The translations under genes and the position numbers were made by a program. From assembly GCA_903867855.1 (NCBI GenBank), contig CAIPTA010000187.1:1-46142 (forward strand): 46,142 nucleotides of DNA, read 5' to 3'. The notes beneath the pieces were generated by a model. The model had not been told where the DNA came from and did not search any database. It was given only the letters and a program-made list of their open reading frames with translations. The stretch comes from Oligoflexia bacterium. Its GTDB lineage: Bacteria; Bdellovibrionota; UBA1018; CAIPTA01. The number at the start of each line of letters is the position of its first letter. The first letter of the stretch is position 1. Below are positions 25,554 through 34,457 of the stretch, in pieces.

Positions 25554-26525
25554 GTGAAATTTCTATCCCTACTATTGCCTTTTTTGGTGAGCATGCCAGC
25601 TATGGCTGCCCCCCCTCCCTCTGCTTTACTTAAATCCACTTTGGAATCTCAGCCGAGCTGCCAACGCTTCGTTCGCTTCGATGATAAATATTTATTTCTT
25701 GGATTCGGTGCCAATTCAGGTGAAGGGGCCGGCCACAAAATTCCACCGCTCGAAGTGCGTATGGTTTCTCTCGCTGATCGCTCCGTGCAGCGTTTAGATT
25801 TAGATGATGCTGCGGTTGATGCTGCGCGAGTGGATTCCACTCTTTGGGTATTAACAAGTTCTGCCTTGGAAGAGTGGGATATCACTCGCATGGCGCGCGT
25901 GAAGAGCTATGTCACTTACAATATCGGCAACCGTGAATTTGATTACCAAGAAAATCCAACCGGCATGGTTCTCTACAAAGATCTCCTGGTAATTTCCCAT
26001 GGACGCCTCGGCTATTCGATTTTCGATACCACTAAAAAGAGCTTGGTTTTCCAAACGAAGCTGATTCCAAATCAGGCACCAATGGAATCCATGGCAACTG
26101 GTGTAACTATCAGCGGAAATAAAGCTTATTTTATTCTCGATAATTTCACCCTTAGCTATCCGAATCAACCAGTGGCTTTTCGCGGCTTCGTGGTAGTGAA
26201 TTTAGATTCGAATAAAATTGAATCTCAGCTCGACGGCATGGATCCAGGCTCTGATGCCACAATCAGCAACGGAAACACTTTGATCGTGAGTTTCTGGGGT
26301 CAGCCAGTGTGGAAATACGCGCTCAATACCTTGGCTGGCAAGAAATTGCCTGAGCCGCTCGCCCGCATTGCTAGCTTTTCTATTCCCGGTCACCCCATCG
26401 GAACGCCTTCTATGGATGATCAATACTACTATACTTGCTATGAAAAGATGGATTTAAGCCAACCCGGCGGTAAAGCCACTCTCGTGCCTATGGCAATGGA
26501 TAGAAAAGTGTTTCACTTAGATTAA
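25554..26525 (+). CDS. Secreted beta-propeller-like protein of unknown function
   Basis: A 323-residue exported protein with signal peptide MKFLSLLLPFLVSMPAMAA. The mature part shows repeated beta-strand patterns (VRMVSLADRSVQRLDL, YSIFDTTKKSLVF, GFVVVNLDSNKIES, WKYALNTLAGKKL), spaced like propeller blades. I recognise no specific family or catalytic motif. The start is GTG at 25554, set by AAGGAG at 25541-25546. It is a single-gene unit: the upstream gene is divergent and a strong intrinsic terminator follows at 26543-26573. Confidence 0.75.
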   Translation: MKFLSLLLPFLVSMPAMAAPPPSALLKSTLESQPSCQRFVRFDDKYLFLGFGANSGEGAGHKIPPLEVRMVSLADRSVQRLDLDDAAVDAARVDSTLWVLTSSALEEWDITRMARVKSYVTYNIGNREFDYQENPTGMVLYKDLLVISHGRLGYSIFDTTKKSLVFQTKLIPNQAPMESMATGVTISGNKAYFILDNFTLSYPNQPVAFRGFVVVNLDSNKIESQLDGMDPGSDATISNGNTLIVSFWGQPVWKYALNTLAGKKLPEPLARIASFSIPGHPIGTPSMDDQYYYTCYEKMDLSQPGGKATLVPMAMDRKVFHLD

Positions 26526-26542
26526 GAATAACGATTTAACTC

Positions 26543-26573
26543 GGGTGATAGTGAATGCTATCACCCTTTTTTT
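26543..26573 (+). terminator. Intrinsic (rho-independent) terminator
   Basis: GGGTGATAG (26543-26551) and CTATCACCC (26558-26566) form a perfect nine-base-pair stem with a six-base loop, followed by seven Ts. It lies 17 bases after the stop of the propeller-like gene. It is the clearest terminator in the window. Confidence 0.92.
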
Positions 26574-26648
26574 GTCCAAACACTTTCCTGATACGATTCC
26601 CATAAAAGCTTAACCACATTTTGCCGATCAATAGATCATAGTGGTTAT

Positions 26649-27422
26649 ATGTTTTTAGCTGATTTTCACACACATACGAATCTGAGTGACGGGCAAATTC
26701 CCATGCGAGAATTAGTGGATCTCCATGGCAAGAAGGGATTCGGCGCAATCGCGATCACCGATCATCTCTGCGAGAGTAAATCAATTCTCGGGCGCGCCTC
26801 TCGCTACTTAAATTGCAGTCTTCGAGAAGACAATGTGCAAGCCTACCTAGATTTGATTGCCTCTGAAGCCAAGCGGGCCTGGCAACTCTATGAGATGCTC
26901 CTCATTCCCGGATTTGAGATCACCATGAATTCTATTTCTAATCATCGTTCTGCGCATATCCTTGCGATCGGTGTGAATCAATATATCAATCCCAACCAGT
27001 CAATCCCCGCCCTTTGTGAGGATATCCGCGCAAAGGGTGGGTTAGCTATCGCCGCGCATCCTGTATCTACGCGCAAGCTGGAGAAACAAACCTTCCACTT
27101 GTGGGATCGCCGTGAAGAATTGAAGAATCATTTCGACGCCTGGGAAGTAGCCAGTGGTCCTTATATTTTCTCCGAGGTTTTGGAGAGCGGTTTGCCCATG
27201 ATTGCTAGCAGCGATATGCACCACAAAAAGCAACTCACTTCTTGGAAAACAGTGATGCGTTGTGAGAAAGATCAAGCCGCCATACTGCAGGCGATCCGAG
27301 ACCAAAATATCGAATTCGCATTTTACGAAGAAAAGGCAAGCGCCATTTCTCCCAGACGGCTCAAGCCTTGGTCAAGGCTCGGAAATATTTTCCCGGAAGC
27401 TTGTCCATTCCCGGTTACTTAA
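26649..27422 (+). CDS. PHP-domain phosphoesterase
   Basis: The N-terminus FHTHTNLSDGQIP carries the first PHP metal motif (H7, H9, D14). AIAITDHL, the Glu of GFEITMNS, AAHPVS and a late SSDMHH supply the remaining ligands. PHP enzymes are trinuclear-metal phosphoesterases such as histidinol phosphatase, nucleoside 3',5'-bisphosphate phosphatase and polymerase-associated nucleases. The 257-residue length and lack of a signal peptide indicate a stand-alone cytoplasmic enzyme. Substrate is not deducible. CATAGT lies six bases before the ATG and no Shine-Dalgarno is seen. The last 51 bases overlap the convergent DedA gene. Confidence 0.85.
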   Translation: MFLADFHTHTNLSDGQIPMRELVDLHGKKGFGAIAITDHLCESKSILGRASRYLNCSLREDNVQAYLDLIASEAKRAWQLYEMLLIPGFEITMNSISNHRSAHILAIGVNQYINPNQSIPALCEDIRAKGGLAIAAHPVSTRKLEKQTFHLWDRREELKNHFDAWEVASGPYIFSEVLESGLPMIASSDMHHKKQLTSWKTVMRCEKDQAAILQAIRDQNIEFAFYEEKASAISPRRLKPWSRLGNIFPEACPFPVT

Positions 27423-27986
27423 CTTAATCGCAAAGAATGCGAATAGGAGCAAGGCGATCACATATTCTCCCGCCGTTGCGAGTTGCTGCGCGCTAAGCTT
27501 CGCACCAATACTTCCTAAATATAGCCATAGTGAAACTTGAAAAATCGCTGCTGTGGCATCCAAACGCAAAAATGTGGCGGGCTTTATTCCGGCGATGCCG
27601 AGCGCTGCGTAAATGGGGCCACGAATGAGGGGAATAAATCTGGTGGCAATTACAATTTTTTTCGCATGAAGGCGCGCAGGCGATAAAAATTTTTGGATCG
27701 CAGATTCCTTGAATACCCAGGAAAAGGGGCGTTTGCGAAGCCCAATGAGACCGAGCTGCCTGGCGATAAGCACCGTGGTTAAATTAGCGGGTAGTAGGCC
27801 AGCGAGGAGAAAGAGTAAGGCTTCCACAAAGCCGATATGCCCCGAGGCATGGAGAGCCCCCAAACTTAGGATCACCAGTTCTTCTGGAAAAATAGAGATA
27901 GCAAATCCTTGGGCGAGGAGCACGGTGGCTAAAAAACCAATTTGCCAATGAGAGAGACCATGAAAGCGAAGAAAAATTTGTTCCAT
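27372..27986 (-). CDS. DedA/VTT family membrane protein
   Basis: A 204-residue polytopic protein with re-entrant-like hydrophobic segments. The family pattern is clear: FPEELVILSLGAL near the N-terminus, and ATRFIPLIRGPIYAALGIAG with the conserved Arg-Pro-Arg-Gly spacing. TFLRLDATAAIFQVSLWLYLG follows. DedA proteins act as lipid flippases (undecaprenyl phosphate or phosphatidylethanolamine) and support envelope integrity. This gene is monocistronic, convergent with the PHP gene and overlapping it by 51 bases. Confidence 0.8.
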   Translation of the reverse strand: MEQIFLRFHGLSHWQIGFLATVLLAQGFAISIFPEELVILSLGALHASGHIGFVEALLFLLAGLLPANLTTVLIARQLGLIGLRKRPFSWVFKESAIQKFLSPARLHAKKIVIATRFIPLIRGPIYAALGIAGIKPATFLRLDATAAIFQVSLWLYLGSIGAKLSAQQLATAGEYVIALLLFAFFAIKLSNREWTSFRENISEP

Positions 27987-28059
27987 GGCAGAAGGGTAAA
28001 GGAAAATTAGGAGCCGCTTGTTAGAGTTTGGTCAGTATAAGGTTTTATTCATATTTCCT

Positions 28060-28068
28060 TGCTATAGT
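28060..28068 (+). promoter_or_regulatory. Extended -10 element of the PafA-like phosphatase gene
   Basis: TGC followed by TATAGT (28063-28068) is an extended -10, six bases before the ATG at 28075. Transcription would begin at or beside the start codon. There is no good -35, which an extended -10 can compensate for, and no Shine-Dalgarno. Confidence 0.45.
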
Positions 28069-28074
28069 GCACCC

Positions 28075-29682
28075 ATGAAACTTCTTTTTTTACTCATGTT
28101 TATTCCCTCTCTTTCTTTTGCCGCCAACCCTAAGCTGGTATTGGTAATCGTAATCGATCAATTTCGGGCGGATAATCTTACGCGTTTCCAGAAAGATTTT
28201 TTACCAATTGAAAAAAATGGAAGGCTTGGGGGTTTCCGCTATTTGATCGCGAATGGCGCCTACTATCCATTTGCTCAGTACGATATTTTGCAACCGATGA
28301 CAGGCCCAGGCCACGCCACGATCCTCTCCGGTTCCTATCCCTACCTTAATGGGATCACCACAAATACTTGGTATAATCGGGAAAAGAAAAAAGTGGAATA
28401 CTGTGTGGGGGATGACGCTTCAAAAACTATTCAAGCTAGCTATGGTCTTTCGCCGAGGAAATTTCTTGGCACCACTGTTGGTGATGAACTGAAGAATGCA
28501 GGCTATGATTCCAATATTGTTTCTATTGCCTTAAAAGATCGCGCCGCAATTTTGCTTGGAGGGCATCGTGCTGATCTTGCTCTTTGGATGGATCAAAAAT
28601 CCCTTCACTGGACCACGAGTAGCTTCTACCGTCCGGACTCAACGCTTCCGGCCTTTGCTAATGAGCTCAACGCGCAGATGGATAAGCAAAAGGGACAAAT
28701 TTATGTTTGGAATAAAAGTGAAGGGATTAATCCTAATAATCCGAAGTCCGGAGCGAGTGGGCAATTCGCCGATGCTATTGGCACGAGTTTTCCTCATCGA
28801 ATAGAGCGAGGAACAATTGCGGAGTTAGGATCTCCTGCTGGTCTCACTCTTACTGTGGATGCAGCTACTGCCGCTATCGACGCCTACCATCTGGGGCATC
28901 ATAAAAATACAGATATCCTGGCGATTAGTTTTTCGAGTCATGATTATGTGGGGCATTCGTTTGGTCCAAATAGCGATGAAAACGAATCCATGGTGCGGGC
29001 AGAAGATGCGGAAGTTTCCAGGCTGTTAAATACAGTGCGGAAAAAAATGCCAGGGCAAATGAAAGATATCATCATGGTGCTCACGGCAGACCATGGAATC
29101 GTACCGCCTGCAGCGTGGTTGCAGAAAAATCGAGTTGATGCGCAAGCCGTTGATTACGATGATCTACTTCGGCAAATTAATTTCACTTTAGATCATAAAT
29201 TCGGTAAGGCTGGAAAAAGTTGGATCGCCTATACCGAAGATTTTAGCTATTGGCTTGATACGGATATTTTGCAGAATAAAAAAATTGAAAAATCTGCCGT
29301 AGATAAGGACCTAAAAGCTGCTCTCCTTGCCTCTGGGTTTTTTTCCTTCGTGTTCAGCGCGGAAGAGTATCAAGCCGGGCAATTACCGCCTGGCATGCAC
29401 GAGCGAAGAATTAAAAAAACCTATTTTCCTGGAATTGGCGGCGATGTGGTGGCCATCGTAAAACCCTTCCACTATGGCGCCGACAATATGGTGAATCATC
29501 TGGCTGACTATAGCTATGATGAAACTGTGCCCTTAGTGATCGCAGGATCGAGAATGAAAAGAGGAGAATTCCCGGAAAAAGCCGAGGTAGTGGATATTGC
29601 TCCCACCTTAAGCTACTTGCTTGGAATATTAGCTCCCGCTCTTTCTGAGGGAAGAGTTTTGAGTGAGGCTATCAAGCACTAA
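28075..29682 (+). CDS. Secreted alkaline phosphatase superfamily enzyme (PafA-like)
   Basis: Signal peptide MKLLFLLMFIPSLSFAA is followed by the phosphatase fold. VIVIDQFRADNL holds the first metal Asp. MTGPGHATILSGSYP holds the Thr nucleophile in the spacing of PafA. SFSSHDYVGHSFGP and LTADHGIVPP hold the later Asp/His ligands. PafA-type enzymes are zinc phosphomonoesterases of the periplasm with broad substrate range, important for phosphate scavenging. An in-frame start at 28018 exists upstream, but the signal peptide fixes the ATG at 28075. The stop shares bases with that of the convergent GH1 gene (CTAA at 29679-29682). Confidence 0.87.
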   Translation: MKLLFLLMFIPSLSFAANPKLVLVIVIDQFRADNLTRFQKDFLPIEKNGRLGGFRYLIANGAYYPFAQYDILQPMTGPGHATILSGSYPYLNGITTNTWYNREKKKVEYCVGDDASKTIQASYGLSPRKFLGTTVGDELKNAGYDSNIVSIALKDRAAILLGGHRADLALWMDQKSLHWTTSSFYRPDSTLPAFANELNAQMDKQKGQIYVWNKSEGINPNNPKSGASGQFADAIGTSFPHRIERGTIAELGSPAGLTLTVDAATAAIDAYHLGHHKNTDILAISFSSHDYVGHSFGPNSDENESMVRAEDAEVSRLLNTVRKKMPGQMKDIIMVLTADHGIVPPAAWLQKNRVDAQAVDYDDLLRQINFTLDHKFGKAGKSWIAYTEDFSYWLDTDILQNKKIEKSAVDKDLKAALLASGFFSFVFSAEEYQAGQLPPGMHERRIKKTYFPGIGGDVVAIVKPFHYGADNMVNHLADYSYDETVPLVIAGSRMKRGEFPEKAEVVDIAPTLSYLLGILAPALSEGRVLSEAIKH

Positions 29683-31028
29683 CGCAGGCTCTTCAGAATA
29701 TCAGCTTGGGGCGCCGCAGTTCCTTCGTGGGCGCGTATAATATCTCGATAGGCTAGCGCAGAGGCGCGTGCCTTTCTTTCCTTCGTTTCATAGTCCACTT
29801 CGAATAATCCAAAACGCGGACCAAATCCCTTGCTCCACTCAAAATTATCGAGCAGCGACCAATAGTAGAAACCGCGAATGTTGGCCCCATTTTCATTGGC
29901 TTTGCTAATCTCCAAAAGATGATCAAAAATATAGCCTCTACGATAGCGATCCGCCCGATCGGCGATGCCATTTTCAGTTACATAGATGGGTAAATTATAG
30001 CTGGCCGCGCATTCGAGCGCCTTTCTCAATCCATCTGGATGAATTGCCCATCCCATATCGGATTGCGGCTCCTCTTTTCTCGCGAAAGAAACACCCAAGG
30101 GCAGCTGCGTGATCACTCCCTCGCCGCTATCTCTCGGCTTCCAGCGCACGAAGGCTTTTGTATAAAAATTCACGCCGATATAGTCTGCAGTGCGATGGCC
30201 ATGGAGCATTTTATTTTGCTCTGGGGCTTTGATGAGGCCGAGGAGGCCGAAATTTTGTTTCGCTCCTGTGATTGCATCGAGCCAAGCGCGATTATAGAAA
30301 CGATCTAAGGCGCCTGCTACAATTTGCTCAATCGGGTGCCACACACGATCGGGCAAAAAATCCATCATATTGTGAGCAATGCCTACTTCTAGTGGAAAAT
30401 GCGCAAAGGGACCCAATCGTTTTTTCCTGCGACGGTGCAATAGATCATAAGTGAGCGCATGAGCATCTAGAATATTTCGTGAGGCTACTCCGATCAATTC
30501 AGGATTATTTTTTGCGGGCGGCATAAATCCACCGAGATATGCACCTAGACAAAGCACAAGCGGTTCATTGAAGGTGCACCAAAGTGGAATTCGATCACCA
30601 AAACGACGAATCACTTCGGATGCAAAGCGCACAAAATGGGTGATGCTCTCTTTAACCGCAAATCCGCCTTTATCCGCCATCCACGCGGGCAGAGTGAAGT
30701 GATGCAAGGTAATCATCGGCACGATCTCTAGCTTTTCACACTCTTGCAATAGGGAATCATACCAGGCAAAAGCCTCTTCATTCCATTCGCCTTGAACAGG
30801 TTCAATCTTGGCCCACTCGATGGAGAAGCGATAGCTATTGAGGCCTAAGGATTTTGCGAGCTGCAAATCTTCACGGAAGAGGCGCCAGTGATCGCAGGCT
30901 TTCCCTGAAAGGGCTCCGCCTTCGATATTGCCTTCTTTTTCCCAGCGCCACCAATCGCTATGCTGATTGTCGCCCTCTACTTGGTGGGCAGCGGTAGCAG
31001 CTCCCCAAAGGAAATTTCTTCGTTCCAT
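29679..31028 (-). CDS. Glycoside hydrolase family 1 beta-glucosidase
   Basis: The N-terminus FLWGAATAAHQVEG is the GH1 signature, and HWRLFREDLQLAKSLG follows as usual. The acid/base Glu is E155 in TFNEP and the nucleophile is E352 in VTENG. At 449 residues without signal peptide it is a standard cytoplasmic single-domain enzyme that releases glucose or galactose from beta-glycosides. The first 52 bases lie inside the 3' end of the ceramide-glucosyltransferase-like gene, so the two are cotranscribed and coupled. Pairing a glycolipid-forming enzyme with a beta-glucosidase suggests synthesis and turnover of a glucosylated lipid, though the GH1 substrate is not deducible. Confidence 0.9.
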   Translation of the reverse strand: MERRNFLWGAATAAHQVEGDNQHSDWWRWEKEGNIEGGALSGKACDHWRLFREDLQLAKSLGLNSYRFSIEWAKIEPVQGEWNEEAFAWYDSLLQECEKLEIVPMITLHHFTLPAWMADKGGFAVKESITHFVRFASEVIRRFGDRIPLWCTFNEPLVLCLGAYLGGFMPPAKNNPELIGVASRNILDAHALTYDLLHRRRKKRLGPFAHFPLEVGIAHNMMDFLPDRVWHPIEQIVAGALDRFYNRAWLDAITGAKQNFGLLGLIKAPEQNKMLHGHRTADYIGVNFYTKAFVRWKPRDSGEGVITQLPLGVSFARKEEPQSDMGWAIHPDGLRKALECAASYNLPIYVTENGIADRADRYRRGYIFDHLLEISKANENGANIRGFYYWSLLDNFEWSKGFGPRFGLFEVDYETKERKARASALAYRDIIRAHEGTAAPQADILKSLR

Positions 31029-32146
31029 TTTTTTCCACCTTTCGTGATTCTACCACCACGATGGAGTTGAAAGCTATTTCCTCTCCAATCAATAGAGCTT
31101 CCAGATCCGGTGGCGAGCCATAGCGGCAAGGCCAGTAATTCGCGAGTGAGCCAGGCTATCGGCATCTGCCAGCGTAAGTCACTGAGCTCCGCGCACAGAA
31201 TTGCATCGGCGAGGAAACAGAGGCCAAGTTGGGAGAGGAAGCAGGAAGCAAAGGGGACACTAAAAAAATGATGAATTGTAATGGCCCCTAGGAGGGAATT
31301 CACCATGGCCATGGAAAGGGGTTCGATCAGGAAGGGAAGGGGAGCGTGCGCCTTGCGAATCCGGCCCCAGCGAATATGGCGTTTCCAAAATTCCTGAAAG
31401 CTATACTTGCCGATAAATTGCTCGATGGGGCGCTTCATGAGCACAATCTTCAGGCCCAGCTTACGAATGTTTTCTCCGATCACATAGTCTTCCGCGAGGT
31501 AACTACCGAGTGCACGGATACCACCAAAGGATTCCGCCACCGATTTTCTAAAGAGCATGGATTTTCCTACCACACAGGGATTTCCCGTGGCGAAGGCGAG
31601 GTTTAATCCTCTCGTATAGAACGTATTTAGATAAATCGATTCTAGCCAGCCGCCCAAACCCTCAGGCTCAATCCCGGCCACAACTGCAGTGATCACACCC
31701 ACACCAGGCTTCCACTCTGCCGCCAATTCACACAGATAGTTTTTTCTAGCGCGCACATTGCTATCGCTGATGAGCAAGAGATCAAAAGAGGCGAAATCAT
31801 AGGCGCCAGCCAGATTGTTTACCTTGGGGTTATGGCCAAATTTTTCTTCCCCGATGAAGAGGCGGGAATTCACTTTCGGGTAGCGGCTCTGCAGGTCTCG
31901 CACTATTGAGATGCTCGGATCGCGCAAATCGGCCACCGTAAATAAAATTTCGAATTTTGGATAGTCGAGCTGAAAGAAGCTTTCGATATTTTCTGCGAGC
32001 CCGCTATCCACGCCTTTTAGGGGCTTAAGAATCGTGATGGGTTCGAAGATATTTTTTTCAGGGATTATCCGATGGAAACGAAGCAGGGCAACGAGCGTTC
32101 CGAGCGATAAAAAACTCAGGGCAATCATCCATAGAATATAGGGCAT
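30977..32146 (-). CDS. GT21 ceramide-glucosyltransferase-like membrane glycosyltransferase (HpnI-like)
   Basis: The protein has an N-terminal membrane anchor, a GT-A catalytic domain and hydrophobic segments from about 270 to 345. The family motifs are all present: ITILKPLKGVD (37-47), SDSN with D128, the AED segment ending at D220, and RHIRW at 256-260, matching the (Q/R)xxRW motif of processive and ceramide glucosyltransferases. Bacterial members glucosylate ceramides or act in hopanoid modification (HpnI). No hopanoid or sphingolipid synthesis gene lies nearby, so the lipid acceptor is unknown. AAGGAGG stands seven bases before the ATG at 32146. Its end overlaps the GH1 beta-glucosidase by 52 bases. 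Confidence 0.85.
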   Translation of the reverse strand: MPYILWMIALSFLSLGTLVALLRFHRIIPEKNIFEPITILKPLKGVDSGLAENIESFFQLDYPKFEILFTVADLRDPSISIVRDLQSRYPKVNSRLFIGEEKFGHNPKVNNLAGAYDFASFDLLLISDSNVRARKNYLCELAAEWKPGVGVITAVVAGIEPEGLGGWLESIYLNTFYTRGLNLAFATGNPCVVGKSMLFRKSVAESFGGIRALGSYLAEDYVIGENIRKLGLKIVLMKRPIEQFIGKYSFQEFWKRHIRWGRIRKAHAPLPFLIEPLSMAMVNSLLGAITIHHFFSVPFASCFLSQLGLCFLADAILCAELSDLRWQMPIAWLTRELLALPLWLATGSGSSIDWRGNSFQLHRGGRITKGGKKWNEEISFGELLPLPTK

Positions 32147-32189
32147 ATGAGTTCCTCCTTGCCCTCTTATTCTGCTGTATTTAGGATTA

Positions 32190-32207
32190 CGCTTCCGTTA
32201 GGAAGCG
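32190..32207. terminator. Hairpin between convergently placed genes, weak terminator candidate
   Basis: CGCTTCC (32190-32196), loop GTTA, and GGAAGCG (32201-32207) form a perfect seven-base-pair hairpin. It lies 30 bases past the stop of the minus-strand gene at 32237-32884 and upstream of the GT21 gene. No T-run follows on either strand, so a terminator role is uncertain. Confidence 0.3.
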
Positions 32208-32236
32208 ATTATGCTTTTGTCACGGTTCTGCTAGTT

Positions 32237-32884
32237 TTATTTCGCAGTTTTGGAGTCACCATCGCGGGAATTTTGGCCACCCAAGTTCATTACGCCTTCA
32301 CAAGTCCAGTTTCCCTTGCAGCCATCGTGGGAGGCTTTGCCAGTTCTTCTATCATACACTACAGCAGCGCTATTGGGGTTCGGAGGTGCCGCCTGCGTTA
32401 GTGGATACTTAGGAATCACTTCGCAAGTTAGCTTCTTAGCCTTGCCAATGGCCTCTTCACCGCATTTGATATTTTGCATGCGAGTATTGCAGGTATGATT
32501 TCCTGCAGGGTTTGTAAATTGATCACAGTCTGGCTTAAGACCAGCGTGTTGAAGTGCGATATACAATGCTTGTGCTCTTACTCCGTCCACACCGATTGTT
32601 TTTGAGGCCTCGGGTGCAATGTGATCCGAAACGGTATAGCTGCAGCTATAGTAGCTGACATCGTGATAAGCATCATTGTCTAACTCGTGAACCCCGCCTG
32701 CAACCTTGCAAAAGAGATCGCGTACAGTGGTGCTACAAGAAAAATGTTGTTTGGTATCGCACGGCGGAAGATCTAGTGCTACCACGGCTCCGAAAAGTTC
32801 ATGGTTTAGCTTTTCGCTATAAACCGGCGGCTTCGCAAATGCGGCAGAGCTAAATAATAGGCAGGCGAGTAGAAGCGTTTTCAT
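32237..32884 (-). CDS. Secreted cysteine-rich protein of unknown function
   Basis: The signal peptide MKTLLLACLLFSSAAFAK is followed by about 197 residues with around a dozen cysteines, for example in LPPCDTKQHFSCSTTVRDLFC and GCKGNWTCEG. They probably form several disulfides, so the mature protein is periplasmic or extracellular. The tail is Gly/Asn/Asp-rich. I recognise no family. An in-frame GTG lies four codons upstream, but GGAG seven bases before the ATG at 32884 and the signal peptide support this start. It is separated by 77 bases from the upstream secreted orphan. Confidence 0.65.
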   Translation of the reverse strand: MKTLLLACLLFSSAAFAKPPVYSEKLNHELFGAVVALDLPPCDTKQHFSCSTTVRDLFCKVAGGVHELDNDAYHDVSYYSCSYTVSDHIAPEASKTIGVDGVRAQALYIALQHAGLKPDCDQFTNPAGNHTCNTRMQNIKCGEEAIGKAKKLTCEVIPKYPLTQAAPPNPNSAAVVYDRRTGKASHDGCKGNWTCEGVMNLGGQNSRDGDSKTAK

Positions 32885-32961
32885 AGCAATCTCCACGATT
32901 TAATACTGCCTTCTTATCGGAATGCCGGGCCGAAAACTTTAGCGAAATGCGTGTAGGACGC

Positions 32962-34452
32962 TCAGTGGGTTTCAAAAACCTCAGTATTTTCCTGCCCTTC
33001 GCAGCCGGTCACAAACCCACGAAGTCGCTTTGTATCGCCACTATTGAGAGAGAAAATCTTCTGTTGATTGGCGGGAATATCTAGATTTGTGATCACCACT
33101 TTATCATTAGCTCGAAAGCCATTGCCTCGATCGAACATGATTTCAAGCGTGCAATTCTTTTTCTCTGCCCCAGAGCTAGAGATGGCAAGATTGGCCACCT
33201 GTCGAGGGATTTTGGAACCAGTCACTAGCTGCGTGGCTTTTGCTACACTTGCATTTATCTCTGAGGAGAGCGGCACAGAAATTCGATCCCGAAAATCTTC
33301 CCCTTGGTTTAGGTAAACTGAATCTTGAAGCCTTGTTTCATCGATTGGCTGGGCAGTATAGTTTTCACTCTTAACCATCAACGCTAGATCAGCCCCAACA
33401 TCGCCACCCGTCCGATTGATCCATGCCTTTTGGGATTTATTTACGGATGGCGCGAGAATATGGCTACCCACAGCCTCAATCATCCCCACCATATCCGCTT
33501 TGAATTTGCCCTCGCTATAGCCGAAGAGCATCACACCAAAGAGGTGATACCAACTGCCAAAACGATCGTCAGAATACTGGAATCCTGAGGTGATGGGCTT
33601 CAAACGCACGGTTACAGGGAGTGATTCGCGATTTGGGTTTCGCCATTCGTGGGAGAGCACATTTTCGATGGTCAGCAGTGTTTTATATACATCTCCATTA
33701 TTGGTGATATAGCTGGCGCGAAATAATTCGGGGATGGTTATGCTATTTTTTGGCTGGAAGAGGATCCATGCGTTTAACGTAGACTCTGCTCCTGTTACTA
33801 AGAATCTATTAGACCTACCTAACGCCAAGGCCATCATGAGTTTTGATCCCAATAGGTGGGCCTCTGGGTGTTTCGTTAGAAATTCCGGACTCCACTTTTC
33901 AGGTTCACCAAAGCTTGGCTTAATATCATGTTTCAATTCCTCATTGATCACTTCGGCAAACATCTCGTGAAAGCCTTTTGCGTTAATTGGGTTTTCTCGG
34001 CCCTGAATAGAAGTGTTCAAATTTAAAAGCGCGCTTTGTACTTTTCTTACATCCCCGGGAGTAAAGCTACTGCTACTCCCAGAGGGAGCGAAGATACTGG
34101 CGGCAGATGGAAAATTTAGACAAAATGTATTTAACACATTTTCCATGTCAGCATCGCTGGCATTATCGGGTAAGGAGAAGGTTTTTTTCGATTGTTCTTC
34201 GTCGTAGCTAAAGTCATCGTAATCCGCAATATCGTGGGGATTCATTTCGTGACTCACGGAGTTCTTGTTGCCCGTTAACGCATACCAAAGTTGAATAGGG
34301 GTATTATAGGTAGCCGCGTGATAAAGGGCTAAATCGCCCTCAGGATCGATCGGTTGGTAGTGCTTTTGACTATAGACATCGATAGGATCGCTCGCCACTG
34401 AGCCGGCGGCGAAGGCTTGAAGATGTAAAAATAAGAAGAAATAAAATACCAT
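32962..34452 (-). CDS. Secreted protein of unknown function (496 aa)
   Basis: A predicted exported protein (MVFYFFLFLHLQAFAAGS) with no membrane segment after the signal. The early part is rich in acidic residues and Ser, with a serine run near residue 125. The C-terminal 80 residues look beta-rich and contain two cysteines. I recognise no catalytic motif or family. It begins five bases after the stop of the preceding secreted orphan (34458-35198), so the two are one operon and may form a complex. Confidence 0.65.
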   Translation of the reverse strand: MVFYFFLFLHLQAFAAGSVASDPIDVYSQKHYQPIDPEGDLALYHAATYNTPIQLWYALTGNKNSVSHEMNPHDIADYDDFSYDEEQSKKTFSLPDNASDADMENVLNTFCLNFPSAASIFAPSGSSSSFTPGDVRKVQSALLNLNTSIQGRENPINAKGFHEMFAEVINEELKHDIKPSFGEPEKWSPEFLTKHPEAHLLGSKLMMALALGRSNRFLVTGAESTLNAWILFQPKNSITIPELFRASYITNNGDVYKTLLTIENVLSHEWRNPNRESLPVTVRLKPITSGFQYSDDRFGSWYHLFGVMLFGYSEGKFKADMVGMIEAVGSHILAPSVNKSQKAWINRTGGDVGADLALMVKSENYTAQPIDETRLQDSVYLNQGEDFRDRISVPLSSEINASVAKATQLVTGSKIPRQVANLAISSSGAEKKNCTLEIMFDRGNGFRANDKVVITNLDIPANQQKIFSLNSGDTKRLRGFVTGCEGQENTEVFETH

Positions 34453-34457
34453 AAATT

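Noticed and set aside
32147..32401. 84-codon plus-strand frame with a hydrophobic pattern
   Set aside because: It is mostly antisense to the Cys-rich secreted protein gene and has no promoter or ribosome site of its own.
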